Shown: positions 28,054-36,871 of the stretch, piece by piece | Position numbering within the stretch: position 1 is the stretch's first letter | Layout: the number at the start of each line of letters is the position of its first letter | DNA from: Ascidiaceihabitans sp023955215 | GTDB taxonomy: Bacteria > Pseudomonadota > Alphaproteobacteria > Rhodobacterales > Rhodobacteraceae | DNA: 64,000 nucleotides | NCBI GenBank assembly: GCA_943788345.1 | Contig: CALSPX010000009.1 | Coordinates: 1-64,000, forward strand | Direction: 5' to 3' | Translations under genes and position numbers: made by a program | Notes under the pieces: model-generated | Told to the model about the DNA's origin: nothing | Databases searched by the model: none | The model's input: only the letters and a program-made list of their open reading frames with translations

Positions 28054-30075
28054 TTAACGCCAAAGATGCGATTTTGATGCTAACACACCCTGTAATTTCG
28101 ACAGTAATCTGTTTGCGGCAGACGAGCGGGGAATGCCCCCTTCCGCCAACCGTTTGATCGCGACTTCAACAGGACAGGCCAAACCCGTCTTGGGGTCGAA
28201 ATATCGCGGGTAGTCGATCAACGCCGCATGCACCAATCCCGCCAGTGATACCTGTGCACGCCGTCTGGGCGGCACGTCGCCTAAATCTTGGGTAAGGCCC
28301 CATCCCGCATAGAACGGCGCACCTGTGGTCACCACATGCACACCACGCAACAAGGCCTCAAACCCTGTGAGGGATGTCATGGTCCACAGTTCTGAAATCT
28401 CGCCCAACAGGGCCGATATGTCTGCGTCGGGCAAAACCAAATCTGCAATGCCAGACGCGTCAAAATCCCCAGTGCGCAGCCCAGACACCACATCGGGGTG
28501 TGGTTTGTAGATCAACACAGCGTCAGGCCGTGCCGCACGGGCGTTTTCCAACAACTCACGATTTGTGAATAATTCGCCTGCGCCCAAACGGATCGAGGCA
28601 TCATCCTCAACCTGTCCCACAACCAACACCCGTTCGCCGTCTGGCAACGTGGGGGCTGTGCCGCCAAGGTTATACTTGCTGATCCCTTGGTTTTTTAGCG
28701 TGTGGATCAATTCGTTCGCACGGATGACCTGATCAAGGCGCAGTTCAGCGAGCTCGGCAATCAGGTGTTCAAGGCGCGAAGGGCGGCTGGGATCGTAATA
28801 AATTCCAATGTCGTCGGTGACTAAGGATAGAGGGGGTACCAATTTCGCACCCAAACCCTTTGAGCGGATAAACCCGTCCTCGACGCGCACAGCATCGTCT
28901 TGCCCGACCTCTGCTTTGCCTGCCCAAACCATCCATGGACGCTCGGCCTGTCGCGCCTTCACGGGATCGTCCTGAAAGATCATGCGCTGGTGTTGGCCAT
29001 AGAATTTTTGCAGTGGCCCGCGTTTCCACAGGCGCATACCGCTGGCGACCCAGCCTTTGTGATCCTCACGCCAGGCCCGCGTTTGGGCAATCAGCGCCTC
29101 TGCGGCTTCCTCGCACGTGGCAATGCGATCCTCATAGGCGTTGTACCACTTTGGGTAAAGCAACATGGTGGCGGCGAACAATTGGGCGCGCGTCAGCGTG
29201 CGTTGGCGGCGTTGAACGGGGAACTCATCGGTGGTGAGGCCCCAGCCTGCATAAAACGGTTGGCCAAAGACGCGTGGTTTGTGGCCAGTGAATATCGCCT
29301 CGAACCCCATTTGGGAGGACACGGTGTAAACCCCAATCGCCCCCTCAAACAGTCGCCATGGGCTGATGGGCTTGTCGTAAATTTCAACCTTATCGCTTGG
29401 CTCGACTTGACCAAAATACCCATCACGCAGCCCTTGGGATGTCTCTGGATGGGTCTTGATGACGATCCGCGCACCTGGGTTCTCTTCTTGGGCGACGAAC
29501 AGCATTTCAAGGAAACGATTGCGGTCCGCGTCACTGGCCGTCACGGCCGCATCGCCAAAGGTTTGGGCAATGACCAGAACATAGCCCGCTTCAGGGCCGG
29601 TAATGTCAGCATCTATTGCGCTGTATTTGGTTAGATGTGTTTCTTGAATGCGGGCGATCAGTCCACGGGCACGGTTCAACAATGCCGTGTCATCAAGGGG
29701 GTGGGTGGCCAGCAGCGTCTCTAATTCGGACGGCGTCTTGGGATCAAAATGCATCGCCTTGCGGTCGATCATCAAACCCAGTGGCGCGGATTTCCCAGCA
29801 CGACCCGGATGAAGCGAGCGCAAAAATGCATCCTCAATCCGTACAATCGGAATATCATATTTCGCCGCCATTGCCTCGCCGCGGTGCGCGGTTGGGCTGT
29901 GGCCCCAAACGCCAACAACATCGCCCTCGCGGGGCAGGCCAAGGGACACGCGGTAACCAGATAGCGCAAGGATACGGCGCACGCGTGGCTGGGTCAGGAA
30001 GCCACCGTTGTAAACGCATAAACGCCGAACCTTCTCAGGTCCGGCGTCATATTCATACGGTACATCAGCTAACAA
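28054..30075 (-). CDS. kpsC: Capsule polysaccharide Kdo transferase KpsC
   Basis: 673 residues made of two related halves. Each half has an IEDAFLRS or VEDGFIRS motif (near residues 80 and 400), a THPE or KPHPD motif (near 210 and 540) and FYAGWGLT (near 275 and 600). KpsC proteins carry two beta-Kdo transferase modules that build the Kdo linker on the lipid end of group 2 capsules. The start is TTG 30075: the in-frame codon two before it is the kpsD stop. Last gene of kpsS-kpsD-kpsC. Confidence 0.92.
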   Translation of the reverse strand: MLADVPYEYDAGPEKVRRLCVYNGGFLTQPRVRRILALSGYRVSLGLPREGDVVGVWGHSPTAHRGEAMAAKYDIPIVRIEDAFLRSLHPGRAGKSAPLGLMIDRKAMHFDPKTPSELETLLATHPLDDTALLNRARGLIARIQETHLTKYSAIDADITGPEAGYVLVIAQTFGDAAVTASDADRNRFLEMLFVAQEENPGARIVIKTHPETSQGLRDGYFGQVEPSDKVEIYDKPISPWRLFEGAIGVYTVSSQMGFEAIFTGHKPRVFGQPFYAGWGLTTDEFPVQRRQRTLTRAQLFAATMLLYPKWYNAYEDRIATCEEAAEALIAQTRAWREDHKGWVASGMRLWKRGPLQKFYGQHQRMIFQDDPVKARQAERPWMVWAGKAEVGQDDAVRVEDGFIRSKGLGAKLVPPLSLVTDDIGIYYDPSRPSRLEHLIAELAELRLDQVIRANELIHTLKNQGISKYNLGGTAPTLPDGERVLVVGQVEDDASIRLGAGELFTNRELLENARAARPDAVLIYKPHPDVVSGLRTGDFDASGIADLVLPDADISALLGEISELWTMTSLTGFEALLRGVHVVTTGAPFYAGWGLTQDLGDVPPRRRAQVSLAGLVHAALIDYPRYFDPKTGLACPVEVAIKRLAEGGIPRSSAANRLLSKLQGVLASKSHLWR

Positions 30076-30078
30076 GTT

Positions 30079-31212
30079 TTACTGGCCTGCTAGAGAAGAC
30101 AGCGACTGTACTGAACTTGCTGTACCAGTCAGCGCACCGATAACTTTAGTCCATTGTGTGAATGGCGCTTCGGTGACGTAGAGGGTGTCACCGTCACGGA
30201 TTGCAAAATCACGGGCCTGAAACATACCATTTGGCTGGGTCAGGTCGAGAACATAAACCAAACGCTGTGCGCCTTGCAGATCATTACGACCCATCACGAC
30301 ATTCGCGATCTCAGCAGGTTCATTGCGCAGTACAAAGACACCTTTTGGATCAGCCGACGTCGGGCTCAAACCACCAACTTGGGGAATCGCTTCCAATGCC
30401 GAAAGAGACTGGGTTTCAAACGGAACAAGGGATTGTGAACCCGTTGCGCCAAGGGCGGTAAAGGAACGTGTGTCTCCCTCAACTAAAATGCGGTCACCCG
30501 CGCGCAGGGCGATATCCAGCTCAGGATGGTCATACAAGTCTTGGAACCAAATCTTGCCGCTCTCTTTGCCACGCAAAACAGTGACCTGTGCGATATCTGG
30601 AGCAATGGTTACACCGCCAGCATTGGCCAGCATTGTTGACAATGTGCGGGTTGGACGTTCAATCGGGAACACACCTTGGCCACCAATCGAACCGATCAGC
30701 GAAACGGTTGATCCGTCACCCGCGATGCGGCGTACTTGAACTTGTGGATCAGGTGTTTGCTCTGCGAGTTTGGTGGTGATGATGCGGCGAATGGCTTCTG
30801 GCGTGTTGCCAGAGGCGCGAATGCGGCCTGCATAGGGAACAAAGATAAATCCGGACCCGTCTACTTGGATCTCGTCCAATAGGGTTGCGCTGGCACCTTC
30901 GTTTGACAGGAGGCCATCATCAACGTTTTCCCAAATGGTTAAACCTAAAACATCACCGGGGCGGATCGTGTCCGATCCCAAAGTGGCGGCATTCTTGAAA
31001 GAATCCGAAAAGCCGAGGGCCTTAGTGACGGCGGTTGCGCGCGTCACACGGTCATTGACCGAAACGATAAATGCATCGCCCTCTTTTTGGACCGAGCCTT
31101 TATAAAGCTGACGCTTGTTGGGTCCAACCTGTGGCAAACCACATGAGGACATAACGGCCAAAGCCGCAATCATTGCAATGGGACGTGCCCAGCGAATACC
31201 TGTTAAAGTCAC
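30079..31212 (-). CDS. kpsD: Capsule polysaccharide export lipoprotein (KpsD/Wza family)
   Basis: 377 residues from GTG 31212, supported by GAGGAG 8 bases upstream. The lipoprotein signal ends in VMSSC with C24 as the lipidation site. A polysaccharide export domain (DTIRPGDVLGLTIWE near 90-105) and SLBB-type repeats (QVDGSGFIFVPYAGRI, LDIALRAGDRILVEGD) follow. It forms the outer-membrane export channel for capsule. Between kpsS and kpsC; the inner-membrane KpsM/KpsT pair is not in the window. Confidence 0.9.
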   Translation of the reverse strand: MTLTGIRWARPIAMIAALAVMSSCGLPQVGPNKRQLYKGSVQKEGDAFIVSVNDRVTRATAVTKALGFSDSFKNAATLGSDTIRPGDVLGLTIWENVDDGLLSNEGASATLLDEIQVDGSGFIFVPYAGRIRASGNTPEAIRRIITTKLAEQTPDPQVQVRRIAGDGSTVSLIGSIGGQGVFPIERPTRTLSTMLANAGGVTIAPDIAQVTVLRGKESGKIWFQDLYDHPELDIALRAGDRILVEGDTRSFTALGATGSQSLVPFETQSLSALEAIPQVGGLSPTSADPKGVFVLRNEPAEIANVVMGRNDLQGAQRLVYVLDLTQPNGMFQARDFAIRDGDTLYVTEAPFTQWTKVIGALTGTASSVQSLSSLAGQ

Positions 31213-31350
31213 TGCTACGGTCTCCTCGACCTAATCTGTTCTGCCTCAGTCCATCGGGTTTTCCCGATTGGTAGCAACGGTTTCCCCGCCGCAATTTTGT
31301 TACGCATAGCCGAATCGAATTTAAATTACCACCACTAGGTATTGTGAAAA

Positions 31351-32641
31351 TCACTCAACAAGACGCAACTGCTGCCTTGGCACCGCACGCCCAGACTCTA
31401 GTGCGTCACAAGGATCTTCGTGCGCCAGCATCATATCAACGACTTGGCGCATCAGTTGGCGGCGGCCACGCGATGAATAAAAACCACCAGGCAATTGGTT
31501 GGTTTCCAGTAAGTAACGGCGGAAATCTTTGTAGGCGCGATTGTCGGGGCGACTGGCACCGGCAAAGAACTCTGGCAGCGGTTGCTCAGACACAAATTCA
31601 GGCTGCGTATAGACCGCACGACCAAACACCTTCAGCGGAATACCACGCCATAAAACCTGTAGTGCAGCGGTTGAGTTGACGGTCACAGCCGTGCGTGCAT
31701 CATTCAAAAGCTGGGCCAATTTACCGCCGCGTACAAAATGAACACGATCAGAAACGCCGTATTTCTTTGACATGGTGCGGATGCTTTTACGGATCGGGGC
31801 ACGTCCATCTTCCAAAGGGTGCGCTTTGAACACCAGATGATGGTGCTTTGGTGCACCTTTTGCAAAGCCGTCAATCACAAGGTCTAGAAAATCAGGCATG
31901 GTCTCAAAAGGGGAGTGCTTTTGAAAGCTGCTGTCATGCTCAAGCTGCAAAAGGGCAAGGTGATAGGGAAAACCGCCGTGCTTAATCCGCAGTGTGGAAA
32001 TGCGCCGCTCGATCGCTTGCCATGGCATCAGCAAAAGACGCGCCAAATACAGTTGAAATTCTTTGGTCACGCTTAGGCTGCGATGTGGGCGGAAATTGCG
32101 ATAGTCGCCGTTCCGAAACATAACCAACCAATGATATAGCGCCCCATAAAATACGTGATGGCGCATATCGCCCCAGCGTGCGGGGGGGCAGGGGTGTCTC
32201 CATGTCGGAATTGGCCAACGCTTTTTGCATCTGGGGGATTGTCATATCCATAAGGCGCGAATTGCCGTTGGTGCCGCCGCGCTCATAGGTGATCCAGAAG
32301 GGGCGCATATAGCCCTCTTCAAAAACATGAACGCCCAAGCCGCGCCGCTTGGCTTCGGCCACCGCAGAAGCGTGGATCGGGCGGGTGTCCCCATAAAGAA
32401 CAATATCGGTCACGCCCTTCTCTTCGATCAGATCAATAAAGGTCTGGGCCCAGTCGTCTGATTTGCCGCGAAAAGGGATATACGTGCTTTGATGAAACCA
32501 AAATGCGCGGTCACCAGCGTTGAAGCCAACGCGCCAGACCCGCGATCCCGCTTTGCGCAACATACGACCAAGGCGGTTGAAAAACGGCCCATGTGGTCCT
32601 TGTAGAAACAAGAAGACCCTATTTTCTGGCGTAGATTTCAC
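31351..32641 (-). pseudogene. kpsS: Capsule polysaccharide Kdo transferase KpsS, frame broken in a G7 tract
   Basis: The N-terminal 150 or so residues (FLFLQGPHGPFFNRLGRML, HVFEEGYMRPFWITYE) are read from ATG 32641, and the remaining 280 (MRHHVFYGALYHWLVMF, VFKAHPLEDGR, VTVNSTAALQ) from the next frame to 31351. Reading six instead of seven G at 32182-32188 joins them as LPPARWGDMRHHVFYGAL, giving 429 residues, the KpsS length. KpsS adds the first Kdo to the phosphatidylglycerol anchor. The tract could be a sequence error or a phase-variable switch. Confidence 0.88.
32182..32188. repeat. Seven-G homopolymer inside kpsS
   Basis: GGGGGGG on the plus strand (C7 in the coding strand). The kpsS frame is intact with six and broken with seven. 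Such tracts slip during replication in phase-variable surface genes, and are also where sequencers miscount. Confidence 0.9.
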
Positions 32642-32851
32642 CCAATTTCCTTTTGGTTTTCACGCGTCGTTGGCCCGTATTCACCCAAAAAATAGGCTAA
32701 AATATGGCCGTTGGAAACAATTATCCACTTTGATCAAAACTGTTTACGAAAGCGGCTCAATTGTTGCGAAAGACCGTTACGGCCAAACCGTCGGACTTGC
32801 CAGCCTCATCTATCGGCGCTACCTCGATAATAACTCAACCGGAGACAGCTT

Positions 32852-33439
32852 ATGTTCACAGGCATAGTAACAGATATCGGCATCATCGCAGCGCTTGATC
32901 AACAAGGCGATCTGCGTGCACGGATCACAACTGGGTATGACACTGCAGGCATCGACATGGGGGCCTCAATCGCATCAGACGGCGTTTGCCTGACGGTCGT
33001 TGATCTGGGTCCTGATTGGTATGACGTGCAGATCAGTGCGGAAACTGTGAACATGACAAACCTTGGCAAATGGGCTGTGGGCAAGCGGGTCAATCTAGAA
33101 CGCGCGCTGAAAGTTGGCGATGAACTGGGCGGGCATATCGTATCTGGTCACGTGGACGGTGTTGCCGAAGTGGTCAGCATCAAGGACGAGGGCGACAGCA
33201 CCCGCGTGCAATTGCGTGCTCCTGATGATCTGGCCCGCTTTATCGCGTCCAAGGGATCGGTTGCGCTGAACGGCACCTCGCTGACTGTGAACGAGGTTGA
33301 GGGCAATGTGTTTGGCATCAACTTCATTCCCCACACCAAGGATTTCACCACTTGGGGCGATGTCGCTTTGGGCGATATGGTCAACTTAGAGATCGATACA
33401 CTGGCCCGCTACGTCGCACGGCTTGCTGAAGCTGGATAA
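32852..33439 (+). CDS. ribE: Riboflavin synthase
   Basis: 195 residues with two lumazine-binding repeats, beginning MFTGIVTDIG and GGHIVSGHVDG; SDGVCLTVVD and LNGTSLTVNEV are the matching core motifs. It dismutates two lumazine molecules into riboflavin. I looked for an FMN riboswitch in the 210 bp before it and saw none. It starts a plus-strand run with ribB, ribH and nusB. Confidence 0.96.
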   Translation: MFTGIVTDIGIIAALDQQGDLRARITTGYDTAGIDMGASIASDGVCLTVVDLGPDWYDVQISAETVNMTNLGKWAVGKRVNLERALKVGDELGGHIVSGHVDGVAEVVSIKDEGDSTRVQLRAPDDLARFIASKGSVALNGTSLTVNEVEGNVFGINFIPHTKDFTTWGDVALGDMVNLEIDTLARYVARLAEAG

Positions 33440-33524
33440 CCATCCTTAAACGCCGCCGCGTCCATACTGGCCTTGGCCTATCCATTGGGCTATCAACAGT
33501 CTGAACTCGATAAAGGCAGCGCTG

Positions 33525-34646
33525 ATGAGCTTTGAAACCCCAGGACCCGTTGAAACCGATCTATCCGCGGTGATCTCACCGATCGAAGACATCATTGCGG
33601 ATGCCAAGGCAGGGCGCATGTTCATTCTGGTTGATCACGAAGACCGCGAGAATGAAGGCGATCTGGTGATCCCTTCCAACTTTGCCGATGCGGATGCGAT
33701 CAACTTTATGGCCACGCATGGTCGTGGGTTGATCTGTGTTACGCTGCCTGCGGAACGGATCGAACAGCTGGGGCTGCCTATGATGGCGATGCACAACTCT
33801 TCGCGCCACGAAACGGCATTTACTGTTTCTATCGAGGCACGCGAGGGTGTCACCACAGGCATCTCAGCAGGGGATCGCGCCCTCACAGTCGCAACCGTCA
33901 TCGACCCTGACAAAACCGAAGCAGACATTGCCACACCGGGCCACGTCTTTCCACTGCGTGCCCGTCAAGGCGGCGTGTTGGTGCGGGCAGGGCATACCGA
34001 AGCGGGATGTGATGTTGCACGCCTTGCAGGGCACTACCCATCCTCTGTCATCTGCGAAATTATGAAGCCGGACGGGGAAATGGCGCGTCTGCCGGATCTT
34101 GTGGACTACGCCAAAGATCATAACCTTAAGATCGGAACCATCAGCGACCTTATCGCCTACAGACGCCGTCACGACAATTTGGTGGTGGAAACGGATGCAC
34201 GCACCATCACGTCTGAACACGGCGGCGAATGGGACATGCGCATCTTCACTGACCAAACTTACGGGATTGAACACGTGGTTATGTCCAAGGGCGACATCAC
34301 AACAGATGCGCCCGTTCTGGTGCGCACCCACGCGATGAACGAAGTCAGTGATATTTTAGGGCTTGGTTCCAAATCAGTCGGGGAGTTGCCCCGCGCGATG
34401 GAAATCATCGCAGAAGAAGGGCGCGGCGTCATCTGCCTGTTCCGCCAACCCCGCAAAGAACTGTTCGCCAGCGAAGAAGACGGACCCAAGGTTGTGAAAA
34501 ACACAGGGCTTGGTGCACAAATGCTGGCCAAACTTGGGCTCACGCAACTGATCCTCCTTACAGACAGCCCACTGACCACCTATGTGGGACTGGACGCCTA
34601 CGGGCTAGAAATCACCGGAACCCGTCCAATCATGGGAGACAGCTAA
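33525..34646 (+). CDS. ribB: 3,4-dihydroxy-2-butanone 4-phosphate synthase with degenerate cyclohydrolase II domain
   Basis: 373 residues. The synthase domain (1-210) is intact: DHEDRENEGDLV, ISAGDRALT, RAGHTEAGCDVARLAG. The C-terminal part aligns with GTP cyclohydrolase II but lacks its zinc site: where active enzymes read HSECLTGD and then CDCG, this one has HAMNEVSD and no cysteines. It should therefore make dihydroxybutanone phosphate only. A true cyclohydrolase II would have to be elsewhere. The stop and the ribH start overlap (TAATG). Confidence 0.93.
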   Translation: MSFETPGPVETDLSAVISPIEDIIADAKAGRMFILVDHEDRENEGDLVIPSNFADADAINFMATHGRGLICVTLPAERIEQLGLPMMAMHNSSRHETAFTVSIEAREGVTTGISAGDRALTVATVIDPDKTEADIATPGHVFPLRARQGGVLVRAGHTEAGCDVARLAGHYPSSVICEIMKPDGEMARLPDLVDYAKDHNLKIGTISDLIAYRRRHDNLVVETDARTITSEHGGEWDMRIFTDQTYGIEHVVMSKGDITTDAPVLVRTHAMNEVSDILGLGSKSVGELPRAMEIIAEEGRGVICLFRQPRKELFASEEDGPKVVKNTGLGAQMLAKLGLTQLILLTDSPLTTYVGLDAYGLEITGTRPIMGDS

Positions 34647-35197
34647 TGGCATCCGCAGAACAACATCACATCCTCGCGCGTCCAACGTTTGAAAAACCGG
34701 TCAAAGTGCTGATCGTCGTATCGCCCTATTACAAAGATATCGCCGACAATATGGTTGCAGGGGCCAAGGCCGAAATCGAAGCGGTAGGGGCCACATGGGA
34801 CCTTGTTGAAATGCCCGGTGCATTGGAAATTCCAACAGCCATCGGCATCTCGGATCGGCGCAGCAGTTTTGACGGCTATGTGGCATTAGGTTGTGTCATT
34901 CGAGGTGAAACCACGCATTATGAAACCGTCTGCAACGACAGCTCGCGGGCGATCCAAATGCTAGGGTTACAGGGCATTTGCATCGGCAATGGGATCCTAA
35001 CGGTCGAAAACCGCAAGCAGGCAGAGGTCCGCGCGGACCCTGCGGACCAAAACAAAGGGGGCGGTGCAGCTGCTGCCGCCTTGCATCTGATTGCGCTCAG
35101 CCGTAAGTGGGGCAACCAAAGCAAAGGTATCGGATTCAAACCTGCCTCGGATAATATCCTGATGGCGGGCAATACGGACGGAAAAACAATAGCATGA
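34646..35197 (+). CDS. ribH: 6,7-dimethyl-8-ribityllumazine synthase
   Basis: 183 residues. VVSPYYKDIADNM binds substrate, VEMPGALEIPTAI and GCVIRGETTHYE are the conserved catalytic blocks, the histidine of the latter being the usual proton donor. It condenses the ribD product with dihydroxybutanone phosphate. Coupled to ribB by one base and to nusB by a 4-bp overlap. Confidence 0.95.
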   Translation: MASAEQHHILARPTFEKPVKVLIVVSPYYKDIADNMVAGAKAEIEAVGATWDLVEMPGALEIPTAIGISDRRSSFDGYVALGCVIRGETTHYETVCNDSSRAIQMLGLQGICIGNGILTVENRKQAEVRADPADQNKGGGAAAAALHLIALSRKWGNQSKGIGFKPASDNILMAGNTDGKTIA

Positions 35198-35676
35198 GCG
35201 GCATCCACTCGAATCTATCTGGTAACCAGCGACGCAAAATGCGGTCCGCTTCGCGGCTTTATGCGGTGCAGGCGCTGTTCCAAATGGAACATTCTAGCCA
35301 AAGCATCGATTTGGTACGGGCCGAGTTTCTGAATTTTCGCTTTGGGGAAACCTACGAAGGTGCCCAAATGCTGGACGGTGATGTCGATCACTTCACTCAA
35401 GTGCTGGAAGGCGCTGTGAAGGATCAGGCTGAAATTGATCAACAAACTGATCGTGCTTTGGTTGCCAAATGGCCGCTGGGCCGCATCGACCCAACACTGC
35501 GTGCATTGTTCCGCGCTGCGGGCTGTGAACTGCGTGACACATCTGTGCCACCAAAAGTCGCGATCAAAGAATACGTCGACGTAGCGTCAGCATTTTTCCC
35601 AGACGGGAAAGAAGCTAGCTTTGTGAATGCGGTCCTAGACCACATGGCGCGCGAAGATCGGGCCGACGAATTTTAA
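35194..35676 (+). CDS. nusB: Transcription antitermination protein NusB
   Basis: 160 residues, all helical NusB fold: RRKMRSASRLYAVQALFQME at the start, PPKVAIKEYVDVASAFFPDG and FVNAVLDHMARED at the end. With NusE it binds boxA RNA in rRNA antitermination. It overlaps ribH by 4 bp (ATGA), the common rib-nusB arrangement. Confidence 0.95.
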   Translation: MSGIHSNLSGNQRRKMRSASRLYAVQALFQMEHSSQSIDLVRAEFLNFRFGETYEGAQMLDGDVDHFTQVLEGAVKDQAEIDQQTDRALVAKWPLGRIDPTLRALFRAAGCELRDTSVPPKVAIKEYVDVASAFFPDGKEASFVNAVLDHMAREDRADEF

Positions 35677-35698
35677 GCTAAACACAGGAGATTTCATC

Positions 35699-36661
35699 AT
35701 GCGGGCTATGCAAATTGTAGAATTGGGCAAGCCACTGCAGATGAACGAGGTGGAAAAACCCACCCCCGCTGCGGGCGAAGTGCTGCTGCGTATCCACACC
35801 TGTGGTCTGAACTTTGGTGATCTGTTGATCATGAAAGGCACGTACCAAGAAAAACCACCCTTGCCGGCGACCATCGGCATGGAGCTGTGCGGCACGGTTG
35901 AAGCGCTGGGCGCTGGCGTGACGCACCTAAAGGTGGGTCAAAAGGTTGGGGCCTATTCGGGCTTCGGTGGTCTGGCAGAATATGCGGCGATCCCATCAGA
36001 CATTTGCGTGCCCTTGCCTGATGACATGGACAACGTCGACGCGGCTGCGTTCCTTATAGCCTACGGCACCAGCCACGTTGGCCTTGATTACAAGGCGAAC
36101 CTGAAAGCGGGCGAACGCTTGTTGGTCCTTGGGGCTTCTGGCGGCGTTGGGCTGACAGCGGTTGAACTGGGCAAACTGATGGGGGCCAAAGTTATTGCGG
36201 TGGCCCGCAACGATGAAAAGTTGGCCATTTGCAAAGCAGCGGGTGCGGATCACCTTATCAACTCAGAAACCGATGACATCCGCGAGATCGTCAAATCCTT
36301 GGGCGGAGCAGACGTGGTGTATGATCCCGTCGGTGGTGACCAATTCAAGGCTGCAATGCGCGCCTGTAATCCTGAGGCGCGTATTCTGCCGCTTGGCTTT
36401 GCATCGGGTGAAGTGCCCCAAATCCCTGCCAATATCTTGTTGGTTAAAAACCTTACCGTGATTGGGTACTATTGGGGTGGTTACACCCGCGTAAACCCCA
36501 AGGTTTTGACCGACAGTTTTGAGACCCTGATTGACTGGTACACCGCTGGCAAAATCAAACCCCACATCAGCGCGACCTATCCACTAGACCAAGCGAACGA
36601 GGCGTTGGAATTGCTGCGCGCACGTAAGGCGACGGGCAAAGTGGTTGTGACCATTTCCTAA
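35699..36661 (+). CDS. NADPH:quinone oxidoreductase (zinc-free MDR family)
   Basis: 320 residues. A GroES-like N-terminal domain (NFGDLLIMKGTYQEKPPLP) is followed by a Rossmann domain with GASGGVGLTAVELGKLMGAK near 145. Zinc-ligand cysteines of alcohol dehydrogenases are absent, as in quinone oxidoreductases (QOR). It probably reduces quinones or enones; the substrate is unknown. AGGAG precedes ATG 35699, 22 bp after nusB. It converges on the DMT transporter across a 210-bp palindrome-rich gap. Confidence 0.88.
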   Translation: MRAMQIVELGKPLQMNEVEKPTPAAGEVLLRIHTCGLNFGDLLIMKGTYQEKPPLPATIGMELCGTVEALGAGVTHLKVGQKVGAYSGFGGLAEYAAIPSDICVPLPDDMDNVDAAAFLIAYGTSHVGLDYKANLKAGERLLVLGASGGVGLTAVELGKLMGAKVIAVARNDEKLAICKAAGADHLINSETDDIREIVKSLGGADVVYDPVGGDQFKAAMRACNPEARILPLGFASGEVPQIPANILLVKNLTVIGYYWGGYTRVNPKVLTDSFETLIDWYTAGKIKPHISATYPLDQANEALELLRARKATGKVVVTIS

Positions 36662-36741
36662 CCGATAGTTAACGCAACCCTGCAAACGTTAACGCGGCGG
36701 CTTTGTTAATTCTTTGTGAACGGTGTCATGGTGCATGAAAT

Positions 36742-36766
36742 GTACAGATTGGCGGTCAATCTGTAC
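36742..36766. repeat. Perfect 10-bp inverted repeat in convergent gap
   Basis: GTACAGATTG (36742-36751) and CAATCTGTAC (36757-36766) around GCGGT. A second, imperfect inverted repeat with the same core follows at 36810-36844 (AAACTGCACAG / CTGTACAGTTT). The core ATCTGTACRGTTT occurs twice directly. It may be a bidirectional transcription stop without U-tract, or a protein site. Confidence 0.6.
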
Positions 36767-36809
36767 GGTTTGGCAAAATGGCCTGAAATTCAGCGATTTT
36801 GGTGGGATC

Positions 36810-36844
36810 AAACTGCACAGTTCATGCGGTGATCTGTACAGTTT
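36810..36844. repeat. 11-bp inverted repeat with one mismatch
   Basis: AAACTGCACAG (36810-36820) and CTGTACAGTTT (36834-36844) pair with one mismatch and share the CTGTACRGTT core with the repeat 70 bp upstream. It lies 27 bp from the stop of the DMT gene. Confidence 0.5.
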
Positions 36845-36871
36845 AGTGGAAATTGATCACCGAACGGCGCG

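Noticed and set aside
28900..29634. 244-codon plus-strand frame
   Set aside because: Antisense to kpsC, no start signal, no family.
32642..32851. FMN riboswitch before ribE
   Set aside because: I searched for the conserved RFN blocks and found none.
32520..32867. 115-codon plus-strand frame ending at ribE
   Set aside because: Covers the start of kpsS in antisense and the leader of ribE; no ribosome-binding site or family.
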